From assembly GCF_900109645.1 (NCBI RefSeq), contig NZ_FOBG01000001.1, positions 3,834,520-3,898,519 of the forward strand: DNA of 64,000 nucleotides. Direction: 5' to 3'. A program made the position numbers and the translations under genes. The notes beneath the pieces were generated by a model, which worked only from the letters and a program-made list of their open reading frames with translations, did no database searches and was not told the origin of the DNA. The DNA comes from Duganella sp. CF402 (GTDB taxonomy: Bacteria > Pseudomonadota > Gammaproteobacteria > Burkholderiales > Burkholderiaceae_D). Positions within the stretch are counted from its first letter, which is position 1. Each line of letters starts with the position of its first letter. Below are positions 26,938-35,037 of the stretch, in pieces.

Positions 26938-29397
26938 TTAGAACGAGCGGCCCACGTTGATGCCGAAGGTACGTGGCGGCAGGTACTGCGCTTGCCACGG
27001 ACCGTTGGCGTTCATGGCGCTGGTCTTGATCTTGCCGTCTTCGACGTTGCGGACGAAGGCGTCGAAGTACCATTTCGAGTTGGCGTCGTAACGCAGACCC
27101 AGGTCGGTACGGTTGTAAGCCTTCTGGCGATCCGGCTCACCCAGGTTGAACACGCTCAGCCAGCTGGCGGTTTCGTAGTGGGTGCTGATGCGCGGGATCA
27201 GCGTGCCATCGGCCAGCGCGAAGCTGTGCTGGTACTGCAGCTGCGCGCTGAACGATGGCGAGTGCGGCATGGTGTTGCCACTCACGTCCAGGCAAGGATT
27301 GGTGATGCCCGGCACCGTGCAAGCTGGCAGGTTGTAGTCGTTGGAGCCACCGATCAGGTGTTTCAGCTTGGCGTTGGTGTAGGCGGCGGTGAGCTGCACG
27401 CGGTCATCCGGCGTGATCTTGGCGGCGATCTCGGTTTCCAGGCCCCACACTTTGGCGCCATCGGCGTTGCTGGTGGCCAGGCCGCGCGAGCCGTCGGCGT
27501 TGGTCACCGGTGCGCTGAACTGGAAGTCCTTGAACTTCGAGTAGTACGCCGCGTTGTTCATGCGCAGTTTGCCGCCGAAGAAGGTCGACTTCGAACCGAT
27601 CTCGTAGTTGGTCAGCGTCTCGGCGCCGTAAGGACGGCCGCCGTCTTGCAGGCCGCCCGACTTGTAGCCGGTCGATACCGACGCGAACACGATGTTGTTC
27701 TTGTCGATGTCGTAGGTCACGCGCGCCAGGCCGGTCAGCTTGTTGCCGCTGTAGCTGCCGCTGTTGAACGAGTAGGTGCTGAAGCCGTTGTTGCCGCCAG
27801 GGGCCAGCGGGTTCATCGACGGGCTCACCGGCACCTGCGGCACGGTGTCGGTGTTGCTCCAGCCATTGCCGGTGCCGCCGATGTTTTCGCGCTTGTCCGA
27901 GGTGTAGCGGAAGCCGCCGGTCAGGTGCCACTGGTCATTGACGTTCCAGGTGGCCTGGCCGAAGGCCGCTTTCGAATCCACGGTTTCCTTCGGCTGGATG
28001 AAGGAACCCTGCCAGCTCACGGTGCCGTTCTCGGTGCCGTTCATGATCGGGATGTCGAAGCGGATGCCGTTGTCTTCGTTGGCGTAGTACAGGCCCAGCA
28101 GCCAGTCGACGTCGCGTTTGCCGGTCGACATGATCTCCAGCTCATGGCTGTAGTTCTTGTACTTGGACCAGACGGTGTTGTTGGCCTGGTAGCCCGCGCT
28201 GCCGGTGCTGCTGGCGGCGGTGGTGAAGCTGGTGGCCGGATTGGCGCCGCCATCCTGGTCGAAGGTCGAGGAGCCGTTGAAGCGCGAGTAGCCGGCGATG
28301 TAGGCCAGCGCCACATCGTTGTTGATCTGGTAGTCGACGCGGCTGCGCACCGAGTTCGAATCGCGGTTGACGTTAGGCGCGGTGTCGACCAGCGCCGACC
28401 AGAACTCCTGGCCTGCGCGCTGCTGTTGCAGCATGTTGATGTTCGGGGTGCCGCGATCGACGTAGTGCTCGTACGAGATATTCCACTTCAGGTCGGCCGA
28501 TGGCTGCCACAGGAAGCCCAGGCGCACCGCGCTCTGGTCCTGGGCGTTGTACTTCTGGCCGTTGCGGATGTAGTTGTTCTCGTTGATCGGGCGGAAGGCG
28601 ATCGGGTTCAGCGGGTGCGCCTTGTTCCAGGCGGCGATCACCGGCGCGGCGGCAGCCTGCTGCGAAGCCAGCGATGGAATGACGGGCGCCTGGTAGTCGA
28701 CGTAACCGTCGTGCTGCTCGTGCACCACCGACACGCGCATGGCCATCGTGTTGCTCAGCGGGATGTTGAACGCGCCGCGCGCGCCGATGCGGGTGTAGTT
28801 GCCATAGCCCAGCTCGAAATTGCCGGCGTTGCTGCCGATTTCAGGCTTGACGGTCTGCATGTTGACCGCGCCCACGGTCGAGTTGCGGCCCCACAGCGTG
28901 CCTTGCGGGCCGCGCAGGACTTCGATCGCTTCCAGGTCGAACAGCAGCGCGGTCGCGCCTTCCGGACGCGGCGAGTAGATGCCGTCGACGAAGGTCGCCA
29001 CTTCCGGGTCGGCGTACTCGGTCTTGGCCGAGTCGTTGCCGATGCCGCGCAGGGTCATGGTGATCACGCCGTGGTCGCCCTGGCCGGTGGCCGAGAAGCC
29101 CGGCACCAGATTGACGACGTCCTGAATGGTCTGGACGTGGTTGTCATCCAGCGCGGCCGAGTTCAGCGCGGTCACGGCTACCGGGGTTTTCTGCAGCGAA
29201 GTCGTGCGCTTGGTCGCAGTAACAAACACCTCGGTGATCTTGCCGGCGTCGGCCGGTGCGGCTTGTTCAGCGGCGGCTGCGCCGGTGGTATTGGCTTGGG
29301 CGTAGGCCACATTGGCGCCGGTTGCCAGGGCGAGGATGGCGATAGAGATTGGGGACAGCAGCAAGCGCTTCCCGGACTGCGGTACGTGGACGTTCAT
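26938..29397 (-). CDS. TonB-dependent outer-membrane receptor
   Basis: An 819-residue receptor: signal peptide (about 1-34, ending NVAYAQ), a TonB-box-like stretch ITEVFVTATKR, plug domain (about 55-170; IEVLRGPQGTLWGRNSTVGA) and a long beta-barrel ending in the terminal Phe motif TFGINVGRSF. The class resembles receptors for plant-derived or carbohydrate ligands. The frame opens 51 codons earlier, but the ATG at 29397 has AAAGGAGACTT and yields the signal peptide. It diverges from a halogenase-like gene across four LacI-type operators, so both are probably repressed together. Confidence 0.92.
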   Translation of the reverse strand: MNVHVPQSGKRLLLSPISIAILALATGANVAYAQANTTGAAAAEQAAPADAGKITEVFVTATKRTTSLQKTPVAVTALNSAALDDNHVQTIQDVVNLVPGFSATGQGDHGVITMTLRGIGNDSAKTEYADPEVATFVDGIYSPRPEGATALLFDLEAIEVLRGPQGTLWGRNSTVGAVNMQTVKPEIGSNAGNFELGYGNYTRIGARGAFNIPLSNTMAMRVSVVHEQHDGYVDYQAPVIPSLASQQAAAAPVIAAWNKAHPLNPIAFRPINENNYIRNGQKYNAQDQSAVRLGFLWQPSADLKWNISYEHYVDRGTPNINMLQQQRAGQEFWSALVDTAPNVNRDSNSVRSRVDYQINNDVALAYIAGYSRFNGSSTFDQDGGANPATSFTTAASSTGSAGYQANNTVWSKYKNYSHELEIMSTGKRDVDWLLGLYYANEDNGIRFDIPIMNGTENGTVSWQGSFIQPKETVDSKAAFGQATWNVNDQWHLTGGFRYTSDKRENIGGTGNGWSNTDTVPQVPVSPSMNPLAPGGNNGFSTYSFNSGSYSGNKLTGLARVTYDIDKNNIVFASVSTGYKSGGLQDGGRPYGAETLTNYEIGSKSTFFGGKLRMNNAAYYSKFKDFQFSAPVTNADGSRGLATSNADGAKVWGLETEIAAKITPDDRVQLTAAYTNAKLKHLIGGSNDYNLPACTVPGITNPCLDVSGNTMPHSPSFSAQLQYQHSFALADGTLIPRISTHYETASWLSVFNLGEPDRQKAYNRTDLGLRYDANSKWYFDAFVRNVEDGKIKTSAMNANGPWQAQYLPPRTFGINVGRSF

Positions 29398-29455
29398 AAG
29401 TCTCCTTTTGCGTAGCGATCGCCGAGGGGGAGGGGCGGTGCTACCATTTATCTTA

Positions 29456-29530
29456 GAAAACGATTTCATGTTGTGTGAAAACGATTTCAATTTATCTGAA
29501 AACGTTTTCGTTATTTGTGAAATCGATTTC
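29456..29530. promoter_or_regulatory. Four LacI-type operators at 21-bp spacing
   Basis: GAAAACGATTTC (29456), GAAAACGATTTC (29477), GAAAACGTTTTC (29498) and GAAATCGATTTC (29519) are palindromes with a central CG. Start-to-start distance is exactly 21 bp each time, two helical turns. They lie 59-133 bases upstream of the TonB-receptor start and 105-180 bases upstream of the halogenase start. The pattern fits cooperative binding of a LacI-family dimer or tetramer on one DNA face. Confidence 0.85.
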
Positions 29531-29635
29531 ATGGTACATAATCTGATCAAGCAATGTCAAATTAAAAATTGTAGCAGCGTTGTATCTTCGGCTGCCCCCT
29601 CTGCCGAAATACGGCTTTACGGAGACAAAAAGATC

Positions 29636-31207
29636 ATGAAAACGTTACCAAAAGATGGCGTCAAGCAAGTTCTGATCGTCGGCGGCGGCACTGCCGGCTG
29701 GCTGACGGCCTGCTTTTTAGCCAAGCAACTGGGCACCGGCGCCGATGGCGCGGTCAGCATCACGCTGGTGGAATCGAAGGAAATCGGCATCATCGGCGTC
29801 GGCGAAGGCACTTTCCCGTCGATTCGCGGCACGCTGGCCACCATCGGCATCGACGAGGCGCGCTTCATCCGTGAATGCAACGGCACCTTCAAGCAGGGCA
29901 TCCGCTTCAACGACTGGGTGCGCGAACCGGGCACGCCGGGCGCGGACCACTACTTCCATCCGTTCAGCCTGCCGAGCCAGCGCCCCGGCGGTCCGGAACT
30001 GCTGCCCTACTGGCTGCAGGGTGCGGCCGGCAAGGACGTGGCGTTTGCCGCCGCCGCCACCATGCAAAAGCGCGTGGCCGACGCTGCGCACGCACCGAAG
30101 CGCCCAAGCGACGCCGACTTCATGGGACCGCTCAACTACGCCTACCACTTCGACGCCGGCAAGTTCGCCGCCCTGCTCTCCACCCATGCGCAATCGCTGG
30201 GCGTGAAGCACGTGCAAGCTACGGTGGAACGGGTGGCGCTGGACGGCGACGGCGCTATCGGCGCGGTGCACACCAAGGAAGCGGGCGTGCTCACGGCCGA
30301 CCTGTACATCGACTGCACCGGCTTCCGTGCGGCGCTGATCGGCGAGGCGCTGGGCACCTCCTTCCGCAACATCAACGACGTGCTGTTCGTCGACCGCGCG
30401 CTGGCGATGCAGGTGCCGTACGAGCGGCCGGATGCGCCGATCGCCTCCTACACCATCGCCCAGGCGCACGAAGCGGGATGGACCTGGGACATCGGCCTGC
30501 ACGAACGGCGCGGCGTCGGCTATGTCTACTCGAGCCGCTACACCGACGACGCGCGCGCCGAGCAGGTGCTGCGCAACTACATCGGCAAGCAGGCCGACGG
30601 CCTGAACCCGCGCCAGCTCAAGCTCAACGTCGGCTACCGCGACCAGCATTGGGTGAAGAACTGCGTGGCGGTGGGCTTGTCGGGCGGCTTCCTGGAGCCG
30701 CTGGAATCGTCGGGCATCGGCCTGATTGAAACGGCAGCCTATCTGGTCAGCTATCTGTTCCCGCACGACGGCGACTTCGAGCCGGTGGCGAAGGTATTCA
30801 ACGAGATGATGAAGGCGCGCTACGAGCGCATCGTCGATTTCGTCAAGCTGCACTACTGCCTGACGCAGCGCAAGGACCACCAGTTCTGGATCGATAACGC
30901 CGACATGAAAAGCGTGCCGCAATCGCTGCAGGACAAGCTGGCCATGTGGCGCAAGCGCGCGCCGCAGCGCATGGACTTCGTGGTGGATTACGAGATGTAC
31001 CCGCCGTCGAGCTGGCAGTACGTGCTGTACGGGATGGAGTATCCGACCGAGTTGTACGCCAACGCCAGAACGCTGCCGCGCACCGAGGAAGCACGCCACG
31101 AGTTCGCGATGATCCAGCAAATGTCGCAGCGCGCGCTGGCCGACCTGCCGACCCACCGCGCGATGGTCGAGCACCTGGCGCGGCGCGGCGAACGCAAGAT
31201 CGCCTGA
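29636..31207 (+). CDS. Tryptophan-halogenase-like flavoprotein
   Basis: A 523-residue member of the flavin-dependent tryptophan halogenase family. The FAD motif is VLIVGGGTAGW (about 12-22), the conserved GVGEGTFPS stretch follows, and a candidate catalytic Lys is K86 in GTFKQGIRF. The WxWxIP signature reads WTWDIG, with Gly for Pro. Homologues beside TonB receptors occur in many carbohydrate-uptake loci of Xanthomonas and Caulobacter, where halogenation has not been shown. The upstream in-frame extension overlaps the operators and is rejected; GGAGAC precedes the ATG at 29636. Confidence 0.87.
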   Translation: MKTLPKDGVKQVLIVGGGTAGWLTACFLAKQLGTGADGAVSITLVESKEIGIIGVGEGTFPSIRGTLATIGIDEARFIRECNGTFKQGIRFNDWVREPGTPGADHYFHPFSLPSQRPGGPELLPYWLQGAAGKDVAFAAAATMQKRVADAAHAPKRPSDADFMGPLNYAYHFDAGKFAALLSTHAQSLGVKHVQATVERVALDGDGAIGAVHTKEAGVLTADLYIDCTGFRAALIGEALGTSFRNINDVLFVDRALAMQVPYERPDAPIASYTIAQAHEAGWTWDIGLHERRGVGYVYSSRYTDDARAEQVLRNYIGKQADGLNPRQLKLNVGYRDQHWVKNCVAVGLSGGFLEPLESSGIGLIETAAYLVSYLFPHDGDFEPVAKVFNEMMKARYERIVDFVKLHYCLTQRKDHQFWIDNADMKSVPQSLQDKLAMWRKRAPQRMDFVVDYEMYPPSSWQYVLYGMEYPTELYANARTLPRTEEARHEFAMIQQMSQRALADLPTHRAMVEHLARRGERKIA

Positions 31208-31219
31208 ATTCCTGAATAC

Positions 31220-31246
31220 TGCGCCCAGCTGTCATATGTGGGCGCA
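31220..31246. terminator. Hairpin after the halogenase gene
   Basis: TGCGCCCA and TGGGCGCA form a perfect 8-bp stem with an 11-base loop, 12 bases after the halogenase stop. There is no T-run, so termination would be weak or Rho-assisted. Confidence 0.4.
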
Positions 31247-31305
31247 CGAACAGAGCGCACAGCCAGCGCGGCGCATGATGGGCTTCCAACAATCAAGGAG
31301 CCATC

Positions 31306-32226
31306 ATGCAAACACAAACATTACAAGCGAGCCACGCCGGCATAGCCGTCGCCAGCGCGCCCGATGGAGACGGCTATACCTCTGGTACCTCATGGGGCGC
31401 CATCGTGGCCGGCGCCGCCGCTGCGGCAGCGTTATCGTTCATCCTGCTGATACTGGGCGTCGGTCTCGGACTGTCGTCCGTGTCGCCGTACCAGTACAAC
31501 GCCGCGCCGCTCGGTGTCGCCAGCATTGCGTGGATCGCCTTCATGCAGCTGGCCGCTTCCGGCATCGGCGGCTACATCGCCGGCCGCCTGCGCGTGAAGT
31601 GGGCCGCCGTACATGGCGACGAAGTGTATTTTCGTGATACCGCGCACGGCCTGCTGACGTGGGCCGTCGCCACGCTGATGACCGTGGCCGTGATGGCAGG
31701 CGGTGCGCGCGCCGTATTGAGCGGCGCCATCGACGCCGGCGCGGCAGCCGCCAACGCTGCCACCGCAGTGGCGCCAGCTGTCGGCGCAGGTGCAGGCGCA
31801 GGTGCAGGCACGGGCCGCAGCAACACCTACTTTGCCGACATGCTGCTGCGCTCGCCCAATGGCGAAGTCGCCACCGAATCGCAGCGCAGTGAAATCAACC
31901 GCATCCTGCTGACCGACCTGGCCTCCGGAAAAATCAGCGGCGACGACCGTGCCTATCTTGCCCAGCTGGTCGCCAAGCGGACCGGCTTGGCGCCAGCCGA
32001 CGCCGAACAGCGCGTGGACCTGATCTACGCCCAGGCCACCCAGGCGGCAGCCGAAGCCAAAGCCAAGGCTACCGCCGCCGCCGAACAGGCCCGCGCAGCG
32101 GCAGCCCATTCGGCGCTATGGATGTTCGTCGCCCTGCTGCTGGGCGCCTTCATCGCCGCCATCAGCGCCATTGCTGGCGGCCGTCACCGCGATCACGCGC
32201 GGGTCATGATTAAACGAGGAGAATAA
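31306..32226 (+). CDS. Membrane protein of unknown function with coiled-coil region
   Basis: A 306-residue protein with membrane helices at about 30-58, 70-92, 112-135 and 275-295. Between the third and last helix lies a low-complexity Gly/Ala stretch (AVAPAVGAGAGAGAGTG), a short acidic domain and an Ala/Gln/Lys-rich helix (AQATQAAAEAKAKATAAAEQ) likely to form a coiled coil. It has no recognised family; the middle resembles proteins found with general-stress envelope genes. A GAGGAG-led 23-residue membrane peptide follows 1 base later. AAGGAG lies upstream of the ATG. Confidence 0.72.
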   Translation: MQTQTLQASHAGIAVASAPDGDGYTSGTSWGAIVAGAAAAAALSFILLILGVGLGLSSVSPYQYNAAPLGVASIAWIAFMQLAASGIGGYIAGRLRVKWAAVHGDEVYFRDTAHGLLTWAVATLMTVAVMAGGARAVLSGAIDAGAAAANAATAVAPAVGAGAGAGAGTGRSNTYFADMLLRSPNGEVATESQRSEINRILLTDLASGKISGDDRAYLAQLVAKRTGLAPADAEQRVDLIYAQATQAAAEAKAKATAAAEQARAAAAHSALWMFVALLLGAFIAAISAIAGGRHRDHARVMIKRGE

Positions 32227-32227
32227 T

Positions 32228-32299
32228 ATGCGCTCGATCCTGCTCTGGATGCTTGGCGTCCCCCTGCCCATCATTATCCTGATCGCCCTGATACGTTAG
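32228..32299 (+). CDS. Conserved-type small membrane peptide, 23 aa
   Basis: ATG at 32228 to TAG at 32297-32299 encodes a 23-residue peptide, MRSILLWMLGVPLPIIILIA plus three more residues, essentially one membrane helix. GAGGAG at 32217-32222 is well placed. Similar short peptides with the GVPLPIII core occur beside envelope-stress genes in other proteobacteria, as far as I recall. It starts 1 base after the preceding gene, so it is probably translated with it. Its end overlaps the convergent hydrolase gene by 4 bases. Confidence 0.7.
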   Translation: MRSILLWMLGVPLPIIILIALIR

Positions 32300-33279
32300 A
32301 GCTTTTCCAGGTCCAGCACCGCCTGCGCAAAAGCTGCAGGCGCTTCCTGCGGCAAGTTGTGGCCGACGCCGCCGGTAATCAGCTGGTGCTTGTACTTGCC
32401 GGTGAAGCGTTTCGCATATGCAGCCGGTTCCGGATGCGGCGCACCGTTGGCATCGCCTTCCATCGTGATGGTCGGCACCGAGATGCTCGGGAACTTGGCC
32501 AGCTGCGCTTCCAGCTGCGCGTATTTCGCTTCGCCCGCTTCCAGGCCGAGGCGCCAGCGGTAGTTGGACACCGTGACCGCCGCGTGGTCTGGATTCTCCA
32601 GCGAGACCGCGCTGCGGGCATAGGTGGCGTCGTCGAAATTCCACTGCGGCGACGCCAGCTTCCAGATCAACTTGGCGAAGTCGCGGTGATTCTTTTCATA
32701 GCCGATGCGGCCGCGCTCCGTGGCGAAGTAGAACTGATACCACCATTGCAGCTCCGCTTCCGGCGGCAACGGCTGCTTCCCCGCCTCCTGGCTGCCGATC
32801 AGGTAACCGCTGACCGAGACCAGTCCTTTCACGCGCTGCGGCCACAGGGCGGCGACGATATCGGCGGTGCGCGCGCCCCAGTCGTAGCCGGCCAGCGTGG
32901 CCTTGTCGATCTTCAGCGCATCCATCAGCGCGATCACGTCGGCGGCCAGCGCGGCCGGTTCGCCGTTGCGCGGCGCTTGCGGATCGAGGAAGCGCGTGGT
33001 GCCGTAGCCACGCAGGTGCGGCACGATCACGCGATAGCCTTGCGCGGTCAGCTTGGGCACCACATCGACGTAGCTGTTGATGTCATACGGCCAGCCGTGC
33101 AGCAAGATCACCACCGGGCCGTTGGCCGGGCCTTCGTCGACATAGCCGACATTGAGGTCGCCGGCATTCACCTGCTTGATGGTGTTGAAGGTCGCTGGCG
33201 CGGCGGCATACGCCGGCGCGGCCAAGGCGGCGAAGGTGAGTGCGACGGCGGCGGCTACTTGACGATAGGTGGTGTTCAT
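32296..33279 (-). CDS. Exported alpha/beta-hydrolase, epoxide-hydrolase-like
   Basis: A 327-residue alpha/beta-hydrolase with signal peptide (MNTTYRQVAAAVALTFAALA). HGWP (VVILLHGWPYDINS, about 58-71) is the oxyanion motif. The nucleophile is an Asp in AGYDWGARTADIV (about 134), typical of epoxide hydrolases and haloalkane dehalogenases; the late His is in GGVGHNLPQEAP. A periplasmic location is inferred from the signal. Its ATG overlaps the stop of the upstream GFA gene (TAATG), so both are translated together. Confidence 0.85.
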   Translation of the reverse strand: MNTTYRQVAAAVALTFAALAAPAYAAAPATFNTIKQVNAGDLNVGYVDEGPANGPVVILLHGWPYDINSYVDVVPKLTAQGYRVIVPHLRGYGTTRFLDPQAPRNGEPAALAADVIALMDALKIDKATLAGYDWGARTADIVAALWPQRVKGLVSVSGYLIGSQEAGKQPLPPEAELQWWYQFYFATERGRIGYEKNHRDFAKLIWKLASPQWNFDDATYARSAVSLENPDHAAVTVSNYRWRLGLEAGEAKYAQLEAQLAKFPSISVPTITMEGDANGAPHPEPAAYAKRFTGKYKHQLITGGVGHNLPQEAPAAFAQAVLDLEKL

Positions 33280-33656
33280 TACGCGTCCTCCAGGATAACG
33301 GTTGAAAGGCTGGCGCCATCATTGACGCCGGCATCGAGTGCATACGGATCGACGCCATCAAGGCAGCCGATGTTCACGCGCCACAGCAACGGATCTTTGC
33401 GCGTTTGGTGAAACGGATAAATCCCGCAGTGCTTGCAAAAGTAGTGCTTGGCCACGCGGGTATTGAACTGGTAGAGGGTGAGCGCATCCTCGCCCTTCAC
33501 GATCTTCAACTCGGCGGCCGCGAACGGTGGCGACATCAGCGCGCCTTTACGGCGGCACAGACTGCAGTTGCAACGTGCGGCCGGCGTCAGCGCGGTGCGC
33601 ACTTCAAACTGGACGGCGCCGCAGTGGCAGGAACCGTGGTGCAGATCGTTGGACAT
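33279..33656 (-). CDS. GFA-family (glutathione-dependent formaldehyde-activating-like) protein
   Basis: A 125-residue zinc protein of the Gfa/CENP-V fold. The zinc ligands are all visible: CHCGAV (about 9-14), CNCSLC (about 29-34) and CKHCG (about 74-78). Members act on or bind S-hydroxymethylglutathione-type adducts or have unknown activity. The open frame starts 38 codons earlier inside the Ohr gene; the ATG at 33656 is the family start. It lies between ohr (16 bases upstream) and the hydrolase it overlaps. Confidence 0.87.
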   Translation of the reverse strand: MSNDLHHGSCHCGAVQFEVRTALTPAARCNCSLCRRKGALMSPPFAAAELKIVKGEDALTLYQFNTRVAKHYFCKHCGIYPFHQTRKDPLLWRVNIGCLDGVDPYALDAGVNDGASLSTVILEDA

Positions 33657-33672
33657 GATGCGCTCTCCCCGC

Positions 33673-34080
33673 TCAGACCAGATTGATCTCGACGTCGATA
33701 TTGCCGCGCGAGAGTTTCGAGTACGGGCAAGTCTGGTGCGCGCCGTCCACGATGGCTTGCGCCGTCTCACGGTCCAGGCCAGGCAAGCTCACGTTCAGGC
33801 GCGCCTGCAGGAAATAGCCAGTCTCATTGTTGACCAGATCGACTTCGGCATCCACTGCCGTTTGGCCAGGGAGTTTGACTTTCAAGGCGCCAGCGGCCAG
33901 ACCCATCGCGCCGATGAAGCAGGCCGACCAGCCGGCGGCAAACAGCTGCTCGGGGTTGGTGCCGGGCGCGCTGCTGCCGGGCGCGGACAGTTGCACGTCC
34001 AGGCGGCCGTCGCTGCTGCGGGTGGCGCCGTCGCGGCCGCCGGTGGTGTGGGTTTTGCCGGTGTAGAGAACTTTGGTCAT
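33673..34080 (-). CDS. ohr: Organic hydroperoxide resistance protein (Ohr/OsmC family)
   Basis: A 135-residue thiol peroxidase that reduces organic hydroperoxides with lipoyl-protein electrons. The two catalytic Cys are visible in AAGWSACFIGAMG (about 54) and AHQTCPYSKLSRGN (about 118), and the N-terminal VLYTGKTHTTGGRDG is typical. It is divergent from an OhrR-type gene, with one operator close to each start. GAGTTTTATC precedes the ATG. Confidence 0.93.
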   Translation of the reverse strand: MTKVLYTGKTHTTGGRDGATRSSDGRLDVQLSAPGSSAPGTNPEQLFAAGWSACFIGAMGLAAGALKVKLPGQTAVDAEVDLVNNETGYFLQARLNVSLPGLDRETAQAIVDGAHQTCPYSKLSRGNIDVEINLV

Positions 34081-34108
34081 GATAAAACTCCTTGTTGGTT
34101 GAATTTGT

Positions 34109-34198
34109 ATCGCATCCGATAGAAGCGCATGCGTTGCATATTACCAGCATTTTTAGCGGTGTCAAGCTGTTTCGATTAAATCGTATCCGATGTATAAT
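34109..34198. promoter_or_regulatory. Twin OhrR-type operators and ohrR promoter
   Basis: ATCGCATCCGAT (34109-34120) and ATCGTATCCGAT (34180-34191) are near-identical, each with palindromic ATCG/CGAT arms around 4 bases. The second lies between a weak -35 (34170-34175) and TATAAT (34193-34198) of the ohrR promoter, 17-base spacing; the first is 29 bases from the ohr start. Placement at both promoters fits repression by OhrR. Confidence 0.7.
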
Positions 34199-34224
34199 CG
34201 GGCATCTACCAAAGGAGGTGCATC

Positions 34225-34671
34225 ATGAACAAACCAAGCACACCGCAGCTGTCTGATTTCCTGTGTTTTGCGGTCTATTCGGCCAACCTGGCGTTCGGCA
34301 AGGCCTACAAGCCGATCCTGGACAAGCTGGGCCTGACCTACACCCAGTACATCGCCATCATTGCGTTGTGGGAAGAAGATAACCAGACCGTGAGCGGGCT
34401 GGGCGAAAAGCTGTTCCTTGAGTCCAACACGCTGACGCCGATTTTGAAAAAACTGGAAGCGATGGGCTACGTCCACCGCGCGCGCGATAGCGCCGACGAA
34501 CGCATTGTCCGCGTCGGCCTGACGGCGGAAGGACGCGCCCTGCGCGAAAGCGCCCTCAGCATGAACCTGCGCAGCGCCACCGGCCTGACGCCGGAGGAAT
34601 TCCCGGTGCTGCAAAAAGCCGTGGTCAAACTGCGCAACAACCTGGTGAAGGCAGCGCCGGGCAAGGGCTAG
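34225..34671 (+). CDS. ohrR: MarR-family peroxide-sensing repressor (OhrR-type)
   Basis: A 148-residue MarR regulator. The N-terminal DFLCFAVYSAN (Cys14) matches the peroxide-sensing Cys of OhrR, whose oxidation releases DNA. The winged HTH runs about 50-110 (TVSGLGEKLFLESNTLTPIL, ARDSADERIVRVGLT). A second Cys near the end, as in two-Cys OhrR, is absent, so it would be the one-Cys type. Divergent from ohr. AAAGGAGG precedes the ATG. Confidence 0.9.
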   Translation: MNKPSTPQLSDFLCFAVYSANLAFGKAYKPILDKLGLTYTQYIAIIALWEEDNQTVSGLGEKLFLESNTLTPILKKLEAMGYVHRARDSADERIVRVGLTAEGRALRESALSMNLRSATGLTPEEFPVLQKAVVKLRNNLVKAAPGKG

Positions 34672-34724
34672 GACGCCGGGGGGGCTACTATAAGGGCTGT
34701 TAAAAGACCTTTAAAGGCGCCATC

Positions 34725-34895
34725 ATGAATGCAATATTGGCCCCCTCGTCAGTCGGCATTAGCGAACTGAAAGCGAACCCTACCGCGGTACTCGAAGCAT
34801 CGGGCGACCAGCCGGTCGCCATCCTCAACAGGAACAAGCCGGTCGGCTACCTGCTGACGGCAGAAGCCTGTAAGGGTCACGCTCGATGACCTATA
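34725..34895 (+). pseudogene. Phd/YefM-type antitoxin, frame-disrupted relic
   Basis: The ATG at 34725 starts a Phd/YefM N-terminus: SVGISELKANPTAVLEASGD then VAILNRNKPVGYLLTAEA. It then runs out of register: the frame gives CKGHAR and stops at 34887-34889, about 30 residues early. A different frame gives VTLDDL plus TAA at 34893-34895, a normal antitoxin tail overlapping the toxin ATG. Deletion with frame change between 34870 and 34877 explains this. It is unlikely to neutralise anything. Confidence 0.7.
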
Positions 34896-34962
34896 ACCTC
34901 GCTCGGCTGGAAAACGACAAGATAACGCCGCCTACAAGAAGGCTCTTGAACGCAATGCCTGA
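34886..34962 (+). pseudogene. RelE/ParE-type toxin, internally deleted relic
   Basis: An ATG at 34886 begins MTYNLARLEN, like RelE toxins, inside the end of the antitoxin as in intact pairs. Within 30 bases the sequence switches frame to DNAAYKKALERNA plus TGA (34960-34962), which matches the usual RelE tail (…ENDAAYKAA..). About 60-70 codons, including the catalytic region, are missing. The relic stops 1 base before the tRNA-Gly CCA end. Confidence 0.62.
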
Positions 34963-34963
34963 A

Positions 34964-35037
34964 TGGAGCGGGTGAAGGGAATCGAACCCTCGTATGAAGC
35001 TTGGGAAGCTGCCGTTCTACCATTGAACTACACCCGC
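34964..35037 (-). tRNA. tRNA-Gly (anticodon CCC)
   Basis: Read on the minus strand: acceptor GCGGGTG, D-arm TAGTTCAATGGTAGAAC, anticodon loop TTCCCAA with anticodon CCC, T-arm CGAGGGTTCGATTCCCT, acceptor CACCCGC, then TCCA. The CCA end is encoded at 34964-34966. The anticodon stem has one mismatch (C-U). It reads GGG glycine codons. Toxin-antitoxin debris touches its 3' end. Confidence 0.93.

Noticed and set aside
26992-29415. 807-codon + strand frame
   Set aside because: Antisense to the TonB receptor; no recognisable protein features.
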